Source of the DNA: Pseudonocardia nematodicida
Lineage (GTDB): Bacteria > Actinomycetota > Actinomycetes > Mycobacteriales > Pseudonocardiaceae
Length of the DNA stretch: 64,000 bases
Assembly: GCF_040105385.1 (NCBI RefSeq)
Contig: NZ_JBEDNQ010000006.1
Location: 186,001-250,000, forward strand
Reading direction: 5' to 3'
The notes under the pieces are model-generated. The model saw nothing but the letters and a program-made list of their open reading frames with translations, made no database searches and was not told where the DNA came from. The translations under genes and the position numbers were made by a program. Position 1 is the stretch's first letter; each line of letters begins with the position of its first letter. Below are positions 49,560-57,669 of the stretch, one piece after another.

Positions 49560-50429
49560 ATGATCACCGTTCTGGGTGCCACCGGGAACGTGGGTTCGCA
49601 GGTCGTCCGCGAGCTGACCGCCGCCGGGACCGGGGTCCGCGCCGTCGGGCGGGACGCCGGGAGGCTGGCGACCACCGGCGCGGGCGAGACGTTCGTGGCC
49701 GACATCAACGACGCCGAGGCCCTGCGGAGGGCCTTCGACGGGGCCGACGCCGCGTTCGTCCTGCTCCCGCTGGACCCGTTCCAGCCCGACTACGCCGCAC
49801 ACCAGTCCCGGCTCGGCGAGGCCGTGGCCGAGGCACTGCGCGCGGCCGGGACGCCGCGGGTGGTCGCGCTGAGCTCGCTGGGCGCCGAGGTCCCGGGCGG
49901 GCCGGACCTCGCGGTCACCGGTTACCTCGGCAGCCTGCACGAGCAGGAGCAGCGGCTCGCACCCCTCGACACCCGGCTGACCGCGGTCCGGCCCGGGCTG
50001 TTCCTCGAGTCCTTCCTGATCTCGGCGGACGCGATGCGCGAGCACGGAGCGCACGCCGACTCGATCGACCCCGACATCGCGCTGCCGATGGTCGCCACCC
50101 GCGACGTCGGCCGGGCGGCGGCCGCCGCGCTGCTCGATCCGGACGCGCCGGCCGTCGTCGAGGTGCAGGGGGCGGCGGACCGGACGGTGCCCGACGCCGT
50201 CGCCGCGCTGGGACCGGCGATCGGCGTGCCCGGGCTGCACTACGTCCGGCTCGGCGACGACGAGATGGCCGCGCTGCTCCGGGAGGCCGGTATGCCGGCC
50301 GACCAGGCGCGGCTGCACGTGGCCATGAACCGCGCGTTCAACGAGGGGCGGGTCCGGGCCCACGGCCCGCGGCCGGCCGGCACCGACGCCCTGACCGTGG
50401 AGGAGTGGGCGAAGGGGATCGGGCCGTGA
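49560..50429 (+). CDS. NmrA-like NAD(P)-binding protein (atypical SDR)
   Basis: The protein has 289 residues from ATG 49560, with GAAGGGAGC upstream. The N-terminal dinucleotide motif VLGATGNVGSQVVREL and the segments AFVLLPLDPFQPDY and VALSSLGAEVPGG are typical of NmrA/QOR2-type SDRs, which act as quinone reductases or redox sensors. The C-terminal part (EEWAKGIGP) is full length. It is divergent from a cupin-AraC regulator and overlaps a DUF1772-like gene by 4 nt. Confidence 0.9.
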   Translation: MITVLGATGNVGSQVVRELTAAGTGVRAVGRDAGRLATTGAGETFVADINDAEALRRAFDGADAAFVLLPLDPFQPDYAAHQSRLGEAVAEALRAAGTPRVVALSSLGAEVPGGPDLAVTGYLGSLHEQEQRLAPLDTRLTAVRPGLFLESFLISADAMREHGAHADSIDPDIALPMVATRDVGRAAAAALLDPDAPAVVEVQGAADRTVPDAVAALGPAIGVPGLHYVRLGDDEMAALLREAGMPADQARLHVAMNRAFNEGRVRAHGPRPAGTDALTVEEWAKGIGP

Positions 50430-50836
50430 TCAGCGCCGCCGCCGCGCTCGGCTCCGGCCTGCTCGGCGGCGTCTACCTGGCCTTCTCGGTCGCGGTGCTG
50501 CCCGCGCTGCGCCGCCGGCCCGCACAGGAGGCGGTCGCCACGATGCGGGAGGTCAACCGGGTGATTCTCAATCCGGTGTTCGGGCTCCTGTTCTTCGGCA
50601 CGGCCGTCGCGTGCCTCGCGGTGCTCGTCCTCGCCGCCGTCGCCGGGAACCCGATCGGGATCGCCGGGGCACTGGCCGGGCTGGCCGGGTTCGTGGTCAC
50701 GGGCGCGGTGAACGTGCCCGGGAACGTCCGGCTCGACCGGGGCGCGGCCTGGGCGGACTTCGACCGGCGGTGGACGCCGGCGAACCATGTCCGGACGGGC
50801 ACCTCGGCACTCGCCGTGGCCCTGCTGTTGCTCTAG
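50426..50836 (+). CDS. DUF1772 (anthrone oxygenase-like) membrane protein
   Basis: The protein has 136 residues from GTG 50426, overlapping the NmrA-like stop by 4 nt. Four hydrophobic helices with the family pattern: GSGLLGGVYLAFSVAVLPALRR, NRVILNPVFGLLFFGTAVA, VLAAVAGNPIGIAGALAGLAGF and VTGAVNVPGNVRLD, ending WTPANHVRTGTSALA. Some members oxidise anthrones or noroxomaritidine-like aromatics; most are unknown. Coupling to an NmrA-type reductase suggests a joint redox role. Confidence 0.88.
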   Translation: MISAAAALGSGLLGGVYLAFSVAVLPALRRRPAQEAVATMREVNRVILNPVFGLLFFGTAVACLAVLVLAAVAGNPIGIAGALAGLAGFVVTGAVNVPGNVRLDRGAAWADFDRRWTPANHVRTGTSALAVALLLL

Positions 50837-50958
50837 GTCGAACATGTGTGCGACATCTCGGGGATGCTCCTGGCCGTGACGCGGGCGCGGGTGCACGCTG
50901 GTCCCCGCGCCCGCTCCCCCGGGCCGGCCCACGACCGCACCCGAGGACCCGGGGGAGC

Positions 50959-51237
50959 ATGAACACCCACGAACGACGCCGGCTGTCGGCCCTGCGCGCG
51001 GACCGCGAGACCGTGCTCGCGGCCGCGGCCCGGCTGCGCCACGAGGCCGTCCAGTCCCACTACGCCGGCCTGGCCCGGCCCGAGTTCGCCTTCGGCCTGG
51101 CCTCGGTGCTGGAACTGCTCGCGATGCGGGTCGCCGACCTCGCCCCGGACGTCCGCGCGCACGTCGTGCGGGTGGCGCGGGAGATGACCGGGGACCGGAT
51201 GGACCGGCCGACGGTCCGCCGGAACCGGCGCGACTGA
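50959..51237 (+). CDS. Hypothetical small protein
   Basis: The protein has 92 residues from ATG 50959, with GGGGGAG upstream. It is basic and mostly helical: ERRRLSALRADRETVLAAAARLRHEA, then FAFGLASVLELLAMRVADL and VRAHVVRVAREM, ending in a basic tail DRPTVRRNRRD. No family is recognised. It follows the DUF1772 gene by 122 bp and ends before a large hairpin. Confidence 0.6.
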   Translation: MNTHERRRLSALRADRETVLAAAARLRHEAVQSHYAGLARPEFAFGLASVLELLAMRVADLAPDVRAHVVRVAREMTGDRMDRPTVRRNRRD

Positions 51238-51253
51238 GCCTTCCGTCCACAGG

Positions 51254-51303
51254 GAGTTCGAGTTGTCCACAGCTGTGCACACAGCTGGGGACAGCTCGAA
51301 CTC
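51254..51303. terminator. Long hairpin between convergent genes
   Basis: A near-perfect 23-bp stem (two mismatches) runs from GAGTTCGAGTTGTCCACAGC at 51254 to GGGACAGCTCGAACTC ending at 51303, with a 4-nt loop. It lies between the small hypothetical (ends 51237) and the peptide permease (ends 51318), consistent with bidirectional termination. Confidence 0.75.
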
Positions 51304-51317
51304 GTGTTCGAGATCCG

Positions 51318-52781
51318 CTAACGGACCCCGCCCATCAGCACCTTCAGTCGCGGCACCAGCGCGATGACCACGGCCCCGACGACGATCGCCGCCACCCCGG
51401 TCACCCCGAAGTAGGCCGCCTCGTCCTCGGGGCTGTAGTAGTCGGCGAGCAGTCCGGAGCACACCGTGCCCATCGAGACCGACAGGAAGAACAGCGCCAC
51501 CATCTGGGTCTGGAACGCCCGCGGCGCCAGCTTCGTCGACAGCGACTGGCCGACCGGCGAGGTGAACAGCTCCGCCAGGCAGAACACCAGCAGGATCACC
51601 ACCAGCGCGAGCAGCGGCGTGCCGTTCGGCCCCGTCCCGGCGAACGGCACGAACAGCAGGAACCCCAGTCCGACGACGACGGTGCCGATCGCCATCTTCA
51701 TCGGTGACGACGGCTGGCGCGGCCCGAGCTTCGTCCAGACCGTCGCGTAGACCCCGGCGAGCAGGATCACGAACACCGGCTCGATCGACTGCGCCCAGCT
51801 CACCGGCATCTCCCAGCCGAACAGGGAGCGGTCCAGGCGCTCGTCGGCGTAGATCGTCAGCACCGTGAAGATCTGCTGGAAGATCGCCCAGAACACCGCG
51901 CTCGCGACCCACATGGGGAGGAAGGCCAGCACCCGCCGTCGCTCGGTCCGGTCCACCTTCGGGCTGGTGAGCATCAGCGAGAAGTAGCCGACGGTCGCGA
52001 CGACCACGATGCCGAAGACGATCCACTTGAGACGGTCGGCGGTGATGATCCCGGCCGCGACCAGCACGCCGATCACCGCCAGCGCCGCGACCGCCCCCAG
52101 CAGCACCCGGGTCCGCGCCGCGGCCGGCAGCGGGTTCGGGACGGTCCAGCCGATCGCGGGGAGCTTGCGGCGGTTGATCGCGTACTGGGTCAGACCCAGC
52201 GCCATGCCGACCGCGGCCAGCCCGAACCCGGCGTGGAAACCCCAGGTCGTCTGCAGCAGGCCGGTCAGCAGCGGGCCGACGAAGGCGCCGATGTTGACGC
52301 CCAGGTAGAAGATCGAGAACCCGGCGTCGCGGCGGTCGTCGCCGGGGCCGTAGAGGCTGGCGACGATCGTCGAGGCGTTGGCCTTGACCCCGCCGCTGCC
52401 GAGCGCGACCAGGACGAGGCCGACCGCCAGCCCGGCCGCGCCGGGCAGCAGCGCGAGCGCGATGTGCCCGGCCATGACGGCGACCGCGCTGCCGAACAGC
52501 ACCCGCTCGGGCCCGAGCAGCCGGTCCGCGACCCAGGCGGCGACGATCGTCGAGAGGTAGACCGTCCCGCCGTAGGCGCCGACGATGCCGGCCGCGACGC
52601 CCTGGTCGATGGCCAGGCCACCCTCGGCGACCGAGTAGTACATGTACAGCAGCAGGATCCCCTGCATGCCGTAGAACGAGAAGCGCTCCCACATCTCGAC
52701 GCCGAACAGCGTGCCGAGCTGGGTGGGGTGGCCGAGGAAGGTCCTCTCCCGGCGCCGCGGGGATGTGGTGGTGTCCGACAC
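51318..52781 (-). CDS. dtpT: Proton-dependent oligopeptide transporter (POT/PTR family)
   Basis: The protein has 487 residues from GTG 52781. It has 12-14 TM helices. PTR signatures: LGHPTQLGTLFGVEMWERFSFYGMQGILLLYM with the ExxERFxYY-like motif (EMWERFSFYG), GSGGVKANASTIVASLYGPGD, FSIFYLGVNIGAFVGPLLTG and FWAIFQQIFTVLTIYADER. It imports di- and tripeptides with protons. A strong 18-bp palindrome lies 18 bp upstream, inside the likely promoter. TAGACC 6 nt before the GTG would make the transcript leaderless. Confidence 0.94.
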   Translation of the reverse strand: MSDTTTSPRRRERTFLGHPTQLGTLFGVEMWERFSFYGMQGILLLYMYYSVAEGGLAIDQGVAAGIVGAYGGTVYLSTIVAAWVADRLLGPERVLFGSAVAVMAGHIALALLPGAAGLAVGLVLVALGSGGVKANASTIVASLYGPGDDRRDAGFSIFYLGVNIGAFVGPLLTGLLQTTWGFHAGFGLAAVGMALGLTQYAINRRKLPAIGWTVPNPLPAAARTRVLLGAVAALAVIGVLVAAGIITADRLKWIVFGIVVVATVGYFSLMLTSPKVDRTERRRVLAFLPMWVASAVFWAIFQQIFTVLTIYADERLDRSLFGWEMPVSWAQSIEPVFVILLAGVYATVWTKLGPRQPSSPMKMAIGTVVVGLGFLLFVPFAGTGPNGTPLLALVVILLVFCLAELFTSPVGQSLSTKLAPRAFQTQMVALFFLSVSMGTVCSGLLADYYSPEDEAAYFGVTGVAAIVVGAVVIALVPRLKVLMGGVR

Positions 52782-52798
52782 CGCACCGGTCTACACCC

Positions 52799-52816
52799 TT
52801 GCGTTGCGCAACGTAA
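52799..52816. promoter_or_regulatory. 18-bp palindromic operator upstream of dtpT
   Basis: TTGCGTTGCGCAACGTAA is a palindrome with one mismatched pair around the perfect core CGTTGCGCAACG. It overlaps a plausible -35/-10 (TTTACG, 18 bp, TAGACC on the minus strand), so a repressor binding here would block dtpT. The regulator is not identified. Confidence 0.7.
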
Positions 52817-52844
52817 AGGGTCCGGTGAGGACCGCCGCTCCGGC

Positions 52845-53840
52845 TCAGAGGCGCGCGGGCCCCTCCTCGGGGATCATCCCGATCCGGTCGGCGACGGCCG
52901 CCATCACGTCCTGGACGGCGACGGTGTCGGCCAGCGGCATCACCGGGCTCTCCGTCTCCCCGGCCGCGACCCGCCGGGTGACCTCGTCGATCTCGTGCGC
53001 GTAGCCGGCGCCGGTGGCCGGCAGCACGATCTCCTCCGGGTCGGCGCCGTGCGCGTGCAGCACGATCCGGTCCGGGTGATGGAAGCGCGGCGGCACCTCG
53101 ATCCAGCCGTCGGTGCCGATCACCCGGGCCGCGCCGGGCATCGCGCACTGCAGGCTGACCTGCAGCGCGGCGCTGCGACCGTCCGGCCAGCCGAGCACGA
53201 TCGACTCCTCCAGGTCCACCCCGGTCGGCGCGAGCGCGCCGCTCGCGGCGACGACCGAGGGGCTGCCGAGCAGCATCTGGGCGAACGAGACGACGTAGAC
53301 CCCGAGGTCGAACAGCGCGCCGCCGCCGAGCTCGGGGGAGAGGAACCGGTCGTCGGGCCCGGTCCGGTTGCGGACGCCGAGGTCGGCCTGCACCGTGCGG
53401 ACCTCACCGATCGCCCCGGCGGCGATCAGCTCGCGCAGCCGGACGATCGCCGGGAAGAACCGCGTCCACATCGCCTCCATCGCGAAGACCCCGTGGTCGC
53501 GGGCGGCGGCGGCGATCTCCCGGGTGGCCACCGAGCTGACCGTGAACGACTTCTCGACCATGATCGCCTTGCCGGCCGCCAGCGCGGCGAGGGAGATCGC
53601 CCGGTGCTGCGGGTGCGGGGTGGCGATGTACAGCACGTCGACACCCGGGTCGTCCAGGATCGCCTGGTATCCGGTGTGGACCGTCCCGATGCCGTGCCGG
53701 CGGGCGAAGGTCTCGGCGCGCTCGGCCGACCGGGACGCCACGGCGACGAGCTCGGCCCCGGGTACGTGTGCGAAGTCCGGCGCGACGCTGTCGGCGATCC
53801 GGCCCGGCCCGACGATTCCCCATCTCACGGTCTCGGTCAT
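52845..53840 (-). CDS. Gfo/Idh/MocA-family oxidoreductase
   Basis: The protein has 331 residues from ATG 53840. The N-terminal Rossmann fold (RWGIVGPGRIADSVAPDF, then VLYIATPHPQHRAISLAALAAGKAIMVEKSF with the EKP-like EKS motif) and C-terminal beta-sheet domain (LSPELGGGALFDLGVYVVSFAQMLL) are typical. It resembles trans-1,2-dihydrobenzene-1,2-diol/xylose dehydrogenase types. Sugar or diol substrate likely but unspecified. It is divergent from the VOC protein gene. Confidence 0.91.
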   Translation of the reverse strand: MTETVRWGIVGPGRIADSVAPDFAHVPGAELVAVASRSAERAETFARRHGIGTVHTGYQAILDDPGVDVLYIATPHPQHRAISLAALAAGKAIMVEKSFTVSSVATREIAAAARDHGVFAMEAMWTRFFPAIVRLRELIAAGAIGEVRTVQADLGVRNRTGPDDRFLSPELGGGALFDLGVYVVSFAQMLLGSPSVVAASGALAPTGVDLEESIVLGWPDGRSAALQVSLQCAMPGAARVIGTDGWIEVPPRFHHPDRIVLHAHGADPEEIVLPATGAGYAHEIDEVTRRVAAGETESPVMPLADTVAVQDVMAAVADRIGMIPEEGPARL

Positions 53841-53964
53841 GCCCTGATCTTCCCGCACCGTCTCCGCGGCCCGGTTCCGCCCGGATCGATGAGAACGGGG
53901 ACGAGCCACGGTCATGACCTTCGAACGGCACCGGAACCGGTGCCACTGCCCGAGAGGACCCCCG

Positions 53965-54372
53965 ATGCCGAACATGATCTTCGTGAACCTGCCGGTCGCC
54001 GACGTGGAGGAGTCGAAGAAGTTCTACGCCGCGCTCGGTTTCACGCTCAACGAGCAGTTCTCCGACGAGAACACCGCCTCGCTCGTCGTGAGCGACGCGA
54101 TCACCGTCATGGTGATGACCCGCGCCCGGTTCGGCGAGTTCACCAAGCAGCCGCAGGCCGCCGACGCGTTCACCGCCCGCGAGGTGATCAACGCGTTGGC
54201 GGCCGCGAGCCGCGAGGAGGTCGACGCTCTGGCCGACTCGGGCCTGGCGGCCGGCGGGACGGTCGGCGGCGAGACCCAGGACCACGGGTTCATGTACGGC
54301 CGCAGCGTCGACGACCCGGACGGGCACCGCTGGGAGTTCGTGTGGATGGACATGTCCGCGATGGAGGGCTGA
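53965..54372 (+). CDS. VOC-superfamily (glyoxalase-like) protein
   Basis: The protein has 135 residues from ATG 53965, with GAGAGGAC upstream. It belongs to the extradiol/glyoxalase-like fold: MIFVNLPVADVEESKKFYAALGF, LVVSDAITVMVMT, and the C-terminal DHGFMYGRSVDDPDGHRWEFVWMDMSAM. This subgroup (YwbC/PhnB-like) has unknown function. The stop codon starts a 31-bp tandem repeat. Confidence 0.88.
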   Translation: MPNMIFVNLPVADVEESKKFYAALGFTLNEQFSDENTASLVVSDAITVMVMTRARFGEFTKQPQAADAFTAREVINALAAASREEVDALADSGLAAGGTVGGETQDHGFMYGRSVDDPDGHRWEFVWMDMSAMEG

Positions 54373-54482
54373 GAGAAGCTCGCGGAACGCAGATCAACAC
54401 TGAGAGAAGCTCGCGGAACGAACATCAACACGGAGAAAGCTCGCGGAACGAACATCGACGCTGAGAGAAGCTGCCGCCGCGG
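54370..54482. repeat. 31-bp direct tandem repeat, 3.6 copies
   Basis: Repeats start at 54370, 54401, 54432 and 54462 (lengths 31, 31, 30 and a partial). The shared core is GAGAGAAGCTCGCGGAACG followed by AACATCAACAC or a variant. The first copy contains the stop of the VOC gene. The array lies in the 142 bp between this gene and the convergent aroQ. No coding role is evident; it may be an expansion product or regulatory RNA/terminator-like. Confidence 0.8.
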
Positions 54483-54514
54483 ACGAGGGGTACGCGGCGG
54501 GCGGGGGCCGCGCC

Positions 54515-54988
54515 TCAGACCGACCGGAGCGGCCGGACCTTCCGGACCAGCCCGTCGATCGCCAGCACGTAGCCGTCGACCCCGAACCCGACGACGATCC
54601 CGGCCGCCACCGGCGAGACGTACGAATGGTGCCGGAACGGCTCCCGGGCATGCACATTGGACACGTGCACCTCGATCACGGGGAGCTCGGCGCCCTCGAT
54701 CGCGTCGTGCAGGGCGACCGAGGTGTGCGTGTACGCGGCGGCGTTGAGCACCGCGCCGAGCGCCTCGCCCCGGGTCACCGCCGCGCCGGCCTCCTGGATC
54801 CAGTCGACCAGCGTGCCCTCCTGGTTGGTCTGCCGGAAGTCGAGCTCGAGCCCGTGGCCGGCGGCGGCCTCCCGGCAGCGGGCCTCGACGTCGGCGAGCG
54901 TGGTGCGCCCGTACACCTCGGGCTTGCGGGTGCCGAGCAGGTTCAGGTTCGGGCCGTTGAACACGAACACGGTGCTTCCGGTGGTCAC
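54515..54988 (-). CDS. aroQ: 3-dehydroquinate dehydratase, type II
   Basis: The protein has 157 residues from GTG 54988. Type II signature: FVFNGPNLNLLGTRKPEVYG with the catalytic-loop Tyr, RQTNQEGTLVDWIQEA, NAAAYTHTSVALHDAI and VIEVHVSNVHAREPFRHHS. It makes 3-dehydroshikimate in the shikimate pathway or acts in quinate breakdown. It follows a response regulator by 12 bp, an odd context, with no other aro genes nearby, so it may be a second copy used for quinate or for a specialised pathway. Confidence 0.94.
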   Translation of the reverse strand: MTTGSTVFVFNGPNLNLLGTRKPEVYGRTTLADVEARCREAAAGHGLELDFRQTNQEGTLVDWIQEAGAAVTRGEALGAVLNAAAYTHTSVALHDAIEGAELPVIEVHVSNVHAREPFRHHSYVSPVAAGIVVGFGVDGYVLAIDGLVRKVRPLRSV

Positions 54989-55000
54989 CGCGGGATCCTC

Positions 55001-55669
55001 TCAGCCGGTCCAGCCGGGACGGACCAGGCCCGACTCGTAGGCCAGCACGACGAGCTGCGCGCGGTCCCGCGCGCCGAGCTTGGTCATCGCGCGGCTGACG
55101 TGGGTCTTGGCCGTGGTCGGGCTCATGTGCAGCCGCCCGGCGATCTCCTCGTTGGACAGGCCGGCCGCGACCTCGGCGAGCACCTCGCGCTCCCGGTCGG
55201 TGAGCAGGTCCAGCTGCGCACCGCCCGCCGGGCCGCCCCGCGAACGGGCCGCGAACTCGGCGATCAGGCTGCGGGTGACGGCCGGGGCCAGCAGCGCCTC
55301 CCCGGCGTGCACGACCCGGATCGCCTTGATCAGGTCGGCCGGTTCGGAGTCCTTGACCAGGAACCCGCTCGCGCCGCCGCGGATCGCCTCGAACACGTAG
55401 GAGTCCTCGGTGAAGGTCGTCAGGACGATCACCCGGGTGCCGCTCAGCGCCGCGTCGGCGGTGATCTCCCGGGTGGCGGTGAGGCCGTCGGTGCCGGGCA
55501 TCCGGATGTCCATCAGCACCACGTCCGGGCGGTGCTCGCGGGCGACGGTCAGGGCCTGCGCGCCGTCCGCGGCCTCGGCGACCACCTCCAGGTCGGGCTG
55601 GGAGCCGAGCAGGGCCCGGAACCCGGACCGGACCAGGGCCTGGTCGTCGGCCAGCAGCACGCGGATCAT
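55001..55669 (-). CDS. NarL/FixJ-family response regulator
   Basis: The protein has 222 residues from ATG 55669. The receiver domain begins RVLLADDQALVRSGF, with phosphoacceptor Asp in VVLMDIRMPGTDG and the lysine in GFLVKDSEPADLI. The C-terminal LuxR helix-turn-helix is LTDREREVLAEVAAGLSNEEIA to TTAKTHVSRAMTKLGARDR. The start overlaps the sensor kinase stop by 4 nt, so they form a pair. Target genes unknown; the adjacent aroQ is transcribed with it. Confidence 0.95.
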   Translation of the reverse strand: MIRVLLADDQALVRSGFRALLGSQPDLEVVAEAADGAQALTVAREHRPDVVLMDIRMPGTDGLTATREITADAALSGTRVIVLTTFTEDSYVFEAIRGGASGFLVKDSEPADLIKAIRVVHAGEALLAPAVTRSLIAEFAARSRGGPAGGAQLDLLTDREREVLAEVAAGLSNEEIAGRLHMSPTTAKTHVSRAMTKLGARDRAQLVVLAYESGLVRPGWTG

Positions 55670-57069
55670 CGTTCCACCCTGCCCGTGCCGGCAGGGCCCG
55701 GGCCGATCGGGGCATCGGCCGTCGGCCCTGCGGCGCCGCCCGGGTCGGCGGTGCTCCGAGGGGCGGTCGCGCGGTCCGTGTCAGCGACGGGGCCCGGGTC
55801 GGCGACAGGGCCGGTGTCGGCGACGGGGCCCGGGTCGGCGGCGGCGTCCGGCTCGGCGGCGGCGTCCGGCTCGACGGCGGGTGGCGCCGGCAACCGGGCG
55901 TGCACCCGGAACCCTCCGGCCGGTCCGGGGCCCGCGACGAGGGTCCCGCCGACCGACCGCGCCCGTTCACGCATCCCGGTCAGCCCGGTGCCCTCGGTCG
56001 TGCCGTCGTCCGGGCCGGCGCCGTCGTCGTCGACCCGGACCTCGAGCACCTCCGCGGCGTAGGTCAGGGTGACGACCGCGGTCGCCGCACCCGCATGCCG
56101 ACGGGTGTTGGTCAACGACTCCTGCACGATCCGGTACGCCGCCAGGTCGGTACCGGTGGGCAGCGGTCGCGGCACACCGGTGACGTGGCGGTCCACCGGC
56201 AGCCCGGCCGCGCGGACCTCGTCGAGCAGCGCGTCGAGCCGATCGAGGCCGGGGGTCGGCAGCCGGGGTGCCTCGGCGTCCACACCGCGCAGCACCCCGA
56301 GGGTCGACCGCATCTCGCGCAGCAGGTCCCGGCTGGCCCGCTTGATCTCGGTGAGCGCGGTGCGGGCCTGTTCCGGGTCGTCGTCCATCAGGAACAGCGC
56401 CACCCCGGCCTGCACGTTGATCAGCGAGACGTGGTGGCCGAGCACGTCGTGCAGCTCCTGGGCGATCCGCAGCCGTTCCTCCCCGGCGCGGCGCAGCCGT
56501 TCCTCCTCGGCGGCGCGGCGGGCCTGCTCGACACGTTCCCTCCGCACCCGCCACAGCGCGCCGGCCGCGAACAGCGCGACCAGCCAGGCGAGCACCGGGC
56601 CGGTCGCCGCCCAGGGCACCGCCCGGCCCGTCAGCAGGACCCAGCCCAGCAGCACCACGGCCGCGACGACCACCACCGCGAGCGCCCGGTGGTGCCGGCC
56701 GGCGGCGACCGCGGAGAGCAGCGCGACCGCGAACGCGAGCCCGGTCGGCCCGGCCGGCGGGTACCCGAGCCCCAGGTAGACGACGACCGCACCGGCCGCC
56801 ACCGCCAGCGCGGCGACCCGGTTCGCGCGCCGGAACACCAGGGCGAGCGGGCCGATCGCGAGCAGGGCGACCGCGACGCCATCGATCGGCAGGTACGCCA
56901 CGGCGGGCTCCGGACCCACCCAGCCGGCCTCCCAGCGACGCTGGCCGAACGCCGTCCCGCCGGCGGTGAGCAGCGCGACGGCGGCCGGCAGGACGAGGGT
57001 CCGCAGCACCCCGCCCCACCAGCTCGGACGGGTCGAGGTGGGCACGGTCGTGACGGTAGACCGGAGCAC
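55666..57069 (-). CDS. NarL-type sensor histidine kinase with repetitive tail
   Basis: The protein has 467 residues from GTG 57069; GTG 57045 is an alternative. Four to six hydrophobic helices (~20-170) precede a HisKA_3 domain with phosphoacceptor His in IAQELHDVLGHHVSLI and an HATPase (AYRIVQESLTNTRRHAG, DDDGAGPDDGTTEGTGLTGMRERA). From ~395 there is a low-complexity tail with repeats such as DPGPVAD and EPDAAA, encoded by a DNA repeat at about 55785-55880. It pairs with the regulator at 55001-55669. Stimulus unknown. Confidence 0.9.
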   Translation of the reverse strand: MLRSTVTTVPTSTRPSWWGGVLRTLVLPAAVALLTAGGTAFGQRRWEAGWVGPEPAVAYLPIDGVAVALLAIGPLALVFRRANRVAALAVAAGAVVVYLGLGYPPAGPTGLAFAVALLSAVAAGRHHRALAVVVVAAVVLLGWVLLTGRAVPWAATGPVLAWLVALFAAGALWRVRRERVEQARRAAEEERLRRAGEERLRIAQELHDVLGHHVSLINVQAGVALFLMDDDPEQARTALTEIKRASRDLLREMRSTLGVLRGVDAEAPRLPTPGLDRLDALLDEVRAAGLPVDRHVTGVPRPLPTGTDLAAYRIVQESLTNTRRHAGAATAVVTLTYAAEVLEVRVDDDGAGPDDGTTEGTGLTGMRERARSVGGTLVAGPGPAGGFRVHARLPAPPAVEPDAAAEPDAAADPGPVADTGPVADPGPVADTDRATAPRSTADPGGAAGPTADAPIGPGPAGTGRVER

Positions 57070-57213
57070 CGACAGGACGCGTCCCCCGAGAGGTGATCCA
57101 CCGGGTACCGCGTGCGGAGTACGGCCGGGGCCCACCCTGCGACCGGCGCGGCAGCCGGATCGACGACCACGGGTGGACGCGCGGCGGCGCCCGCGCGACC
57201 AGGCTCCGGTGCC

Positions 57214-57669
57214 ATGACGACGACACCGCACACCACCGTCCCACCCGAGCCGGCCCCCGACGCACTCCTCGCGTCCGACGCCGAGCGCGAGCACGTCACC
57301 GCCCGGCTGCGGGTGGCCGCCGCCGAGGGAAGGCTGACCCTCGCCGAGTCCGACGAGCGCCAGGCCGCCGCCTACGCGGCCCGCACCCGCGACGAGCTCG
57401 TCCCGCTGCTGTCCGGCCTGCCGCGGCCGCCGCAGCCCCGCCGCCCCCGGCGCGGACCACTGACCCCGCGCGCCCGTCGCAACGTGGCCGTGCACCTCGG
57501 CGTCACCGCCGGGCTGTTCCTGGTGATGGTCCTGGCCTGGGCGGTCGGGCCGGCGCCGTTCGTCCCGGTCGGGCCGCTGTTCCTCCTGCTGCTGATCCTG
57601 TTCGTGCACTCGCGGCGCGCCGAGCGCGAGCCGTCGCCGGACGAGGCGATCCCCGCGGAGCTGCGGTGA
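57214..57669 (+). CDS. DUF1707 domain membrane protein
   Basis: The protein has 151 residues from ATG 57214. The N-terminal DUF1707 motif reads LLASDAEREHVTARLRVAAAEGRLTLAESDERQAAAYAARTRDEL, followed by a Pro/Arg linker and two TM helices (VHLGVTAGLFLVMVLAWAV, FLLLLILFVHS). Family members are actinobacterial, with unknown roles. It is divergent from the sensor kinase and overlaps the next gene by 4 nt. Confidence 0.88.
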   Translation: MTTTPHTTVPPEPAPDALLASDAEREHVTARLRVAAAEGRLTLAESDERQAAAYAARTRDELVPLLSGLPRPPQPRRPRRGPLTPRARRNVAVHLGVTAGLFLVMVLAWAVGPAPFVPVGPLFLLLLILFVHSRRAEREPSPDEAIPAELR

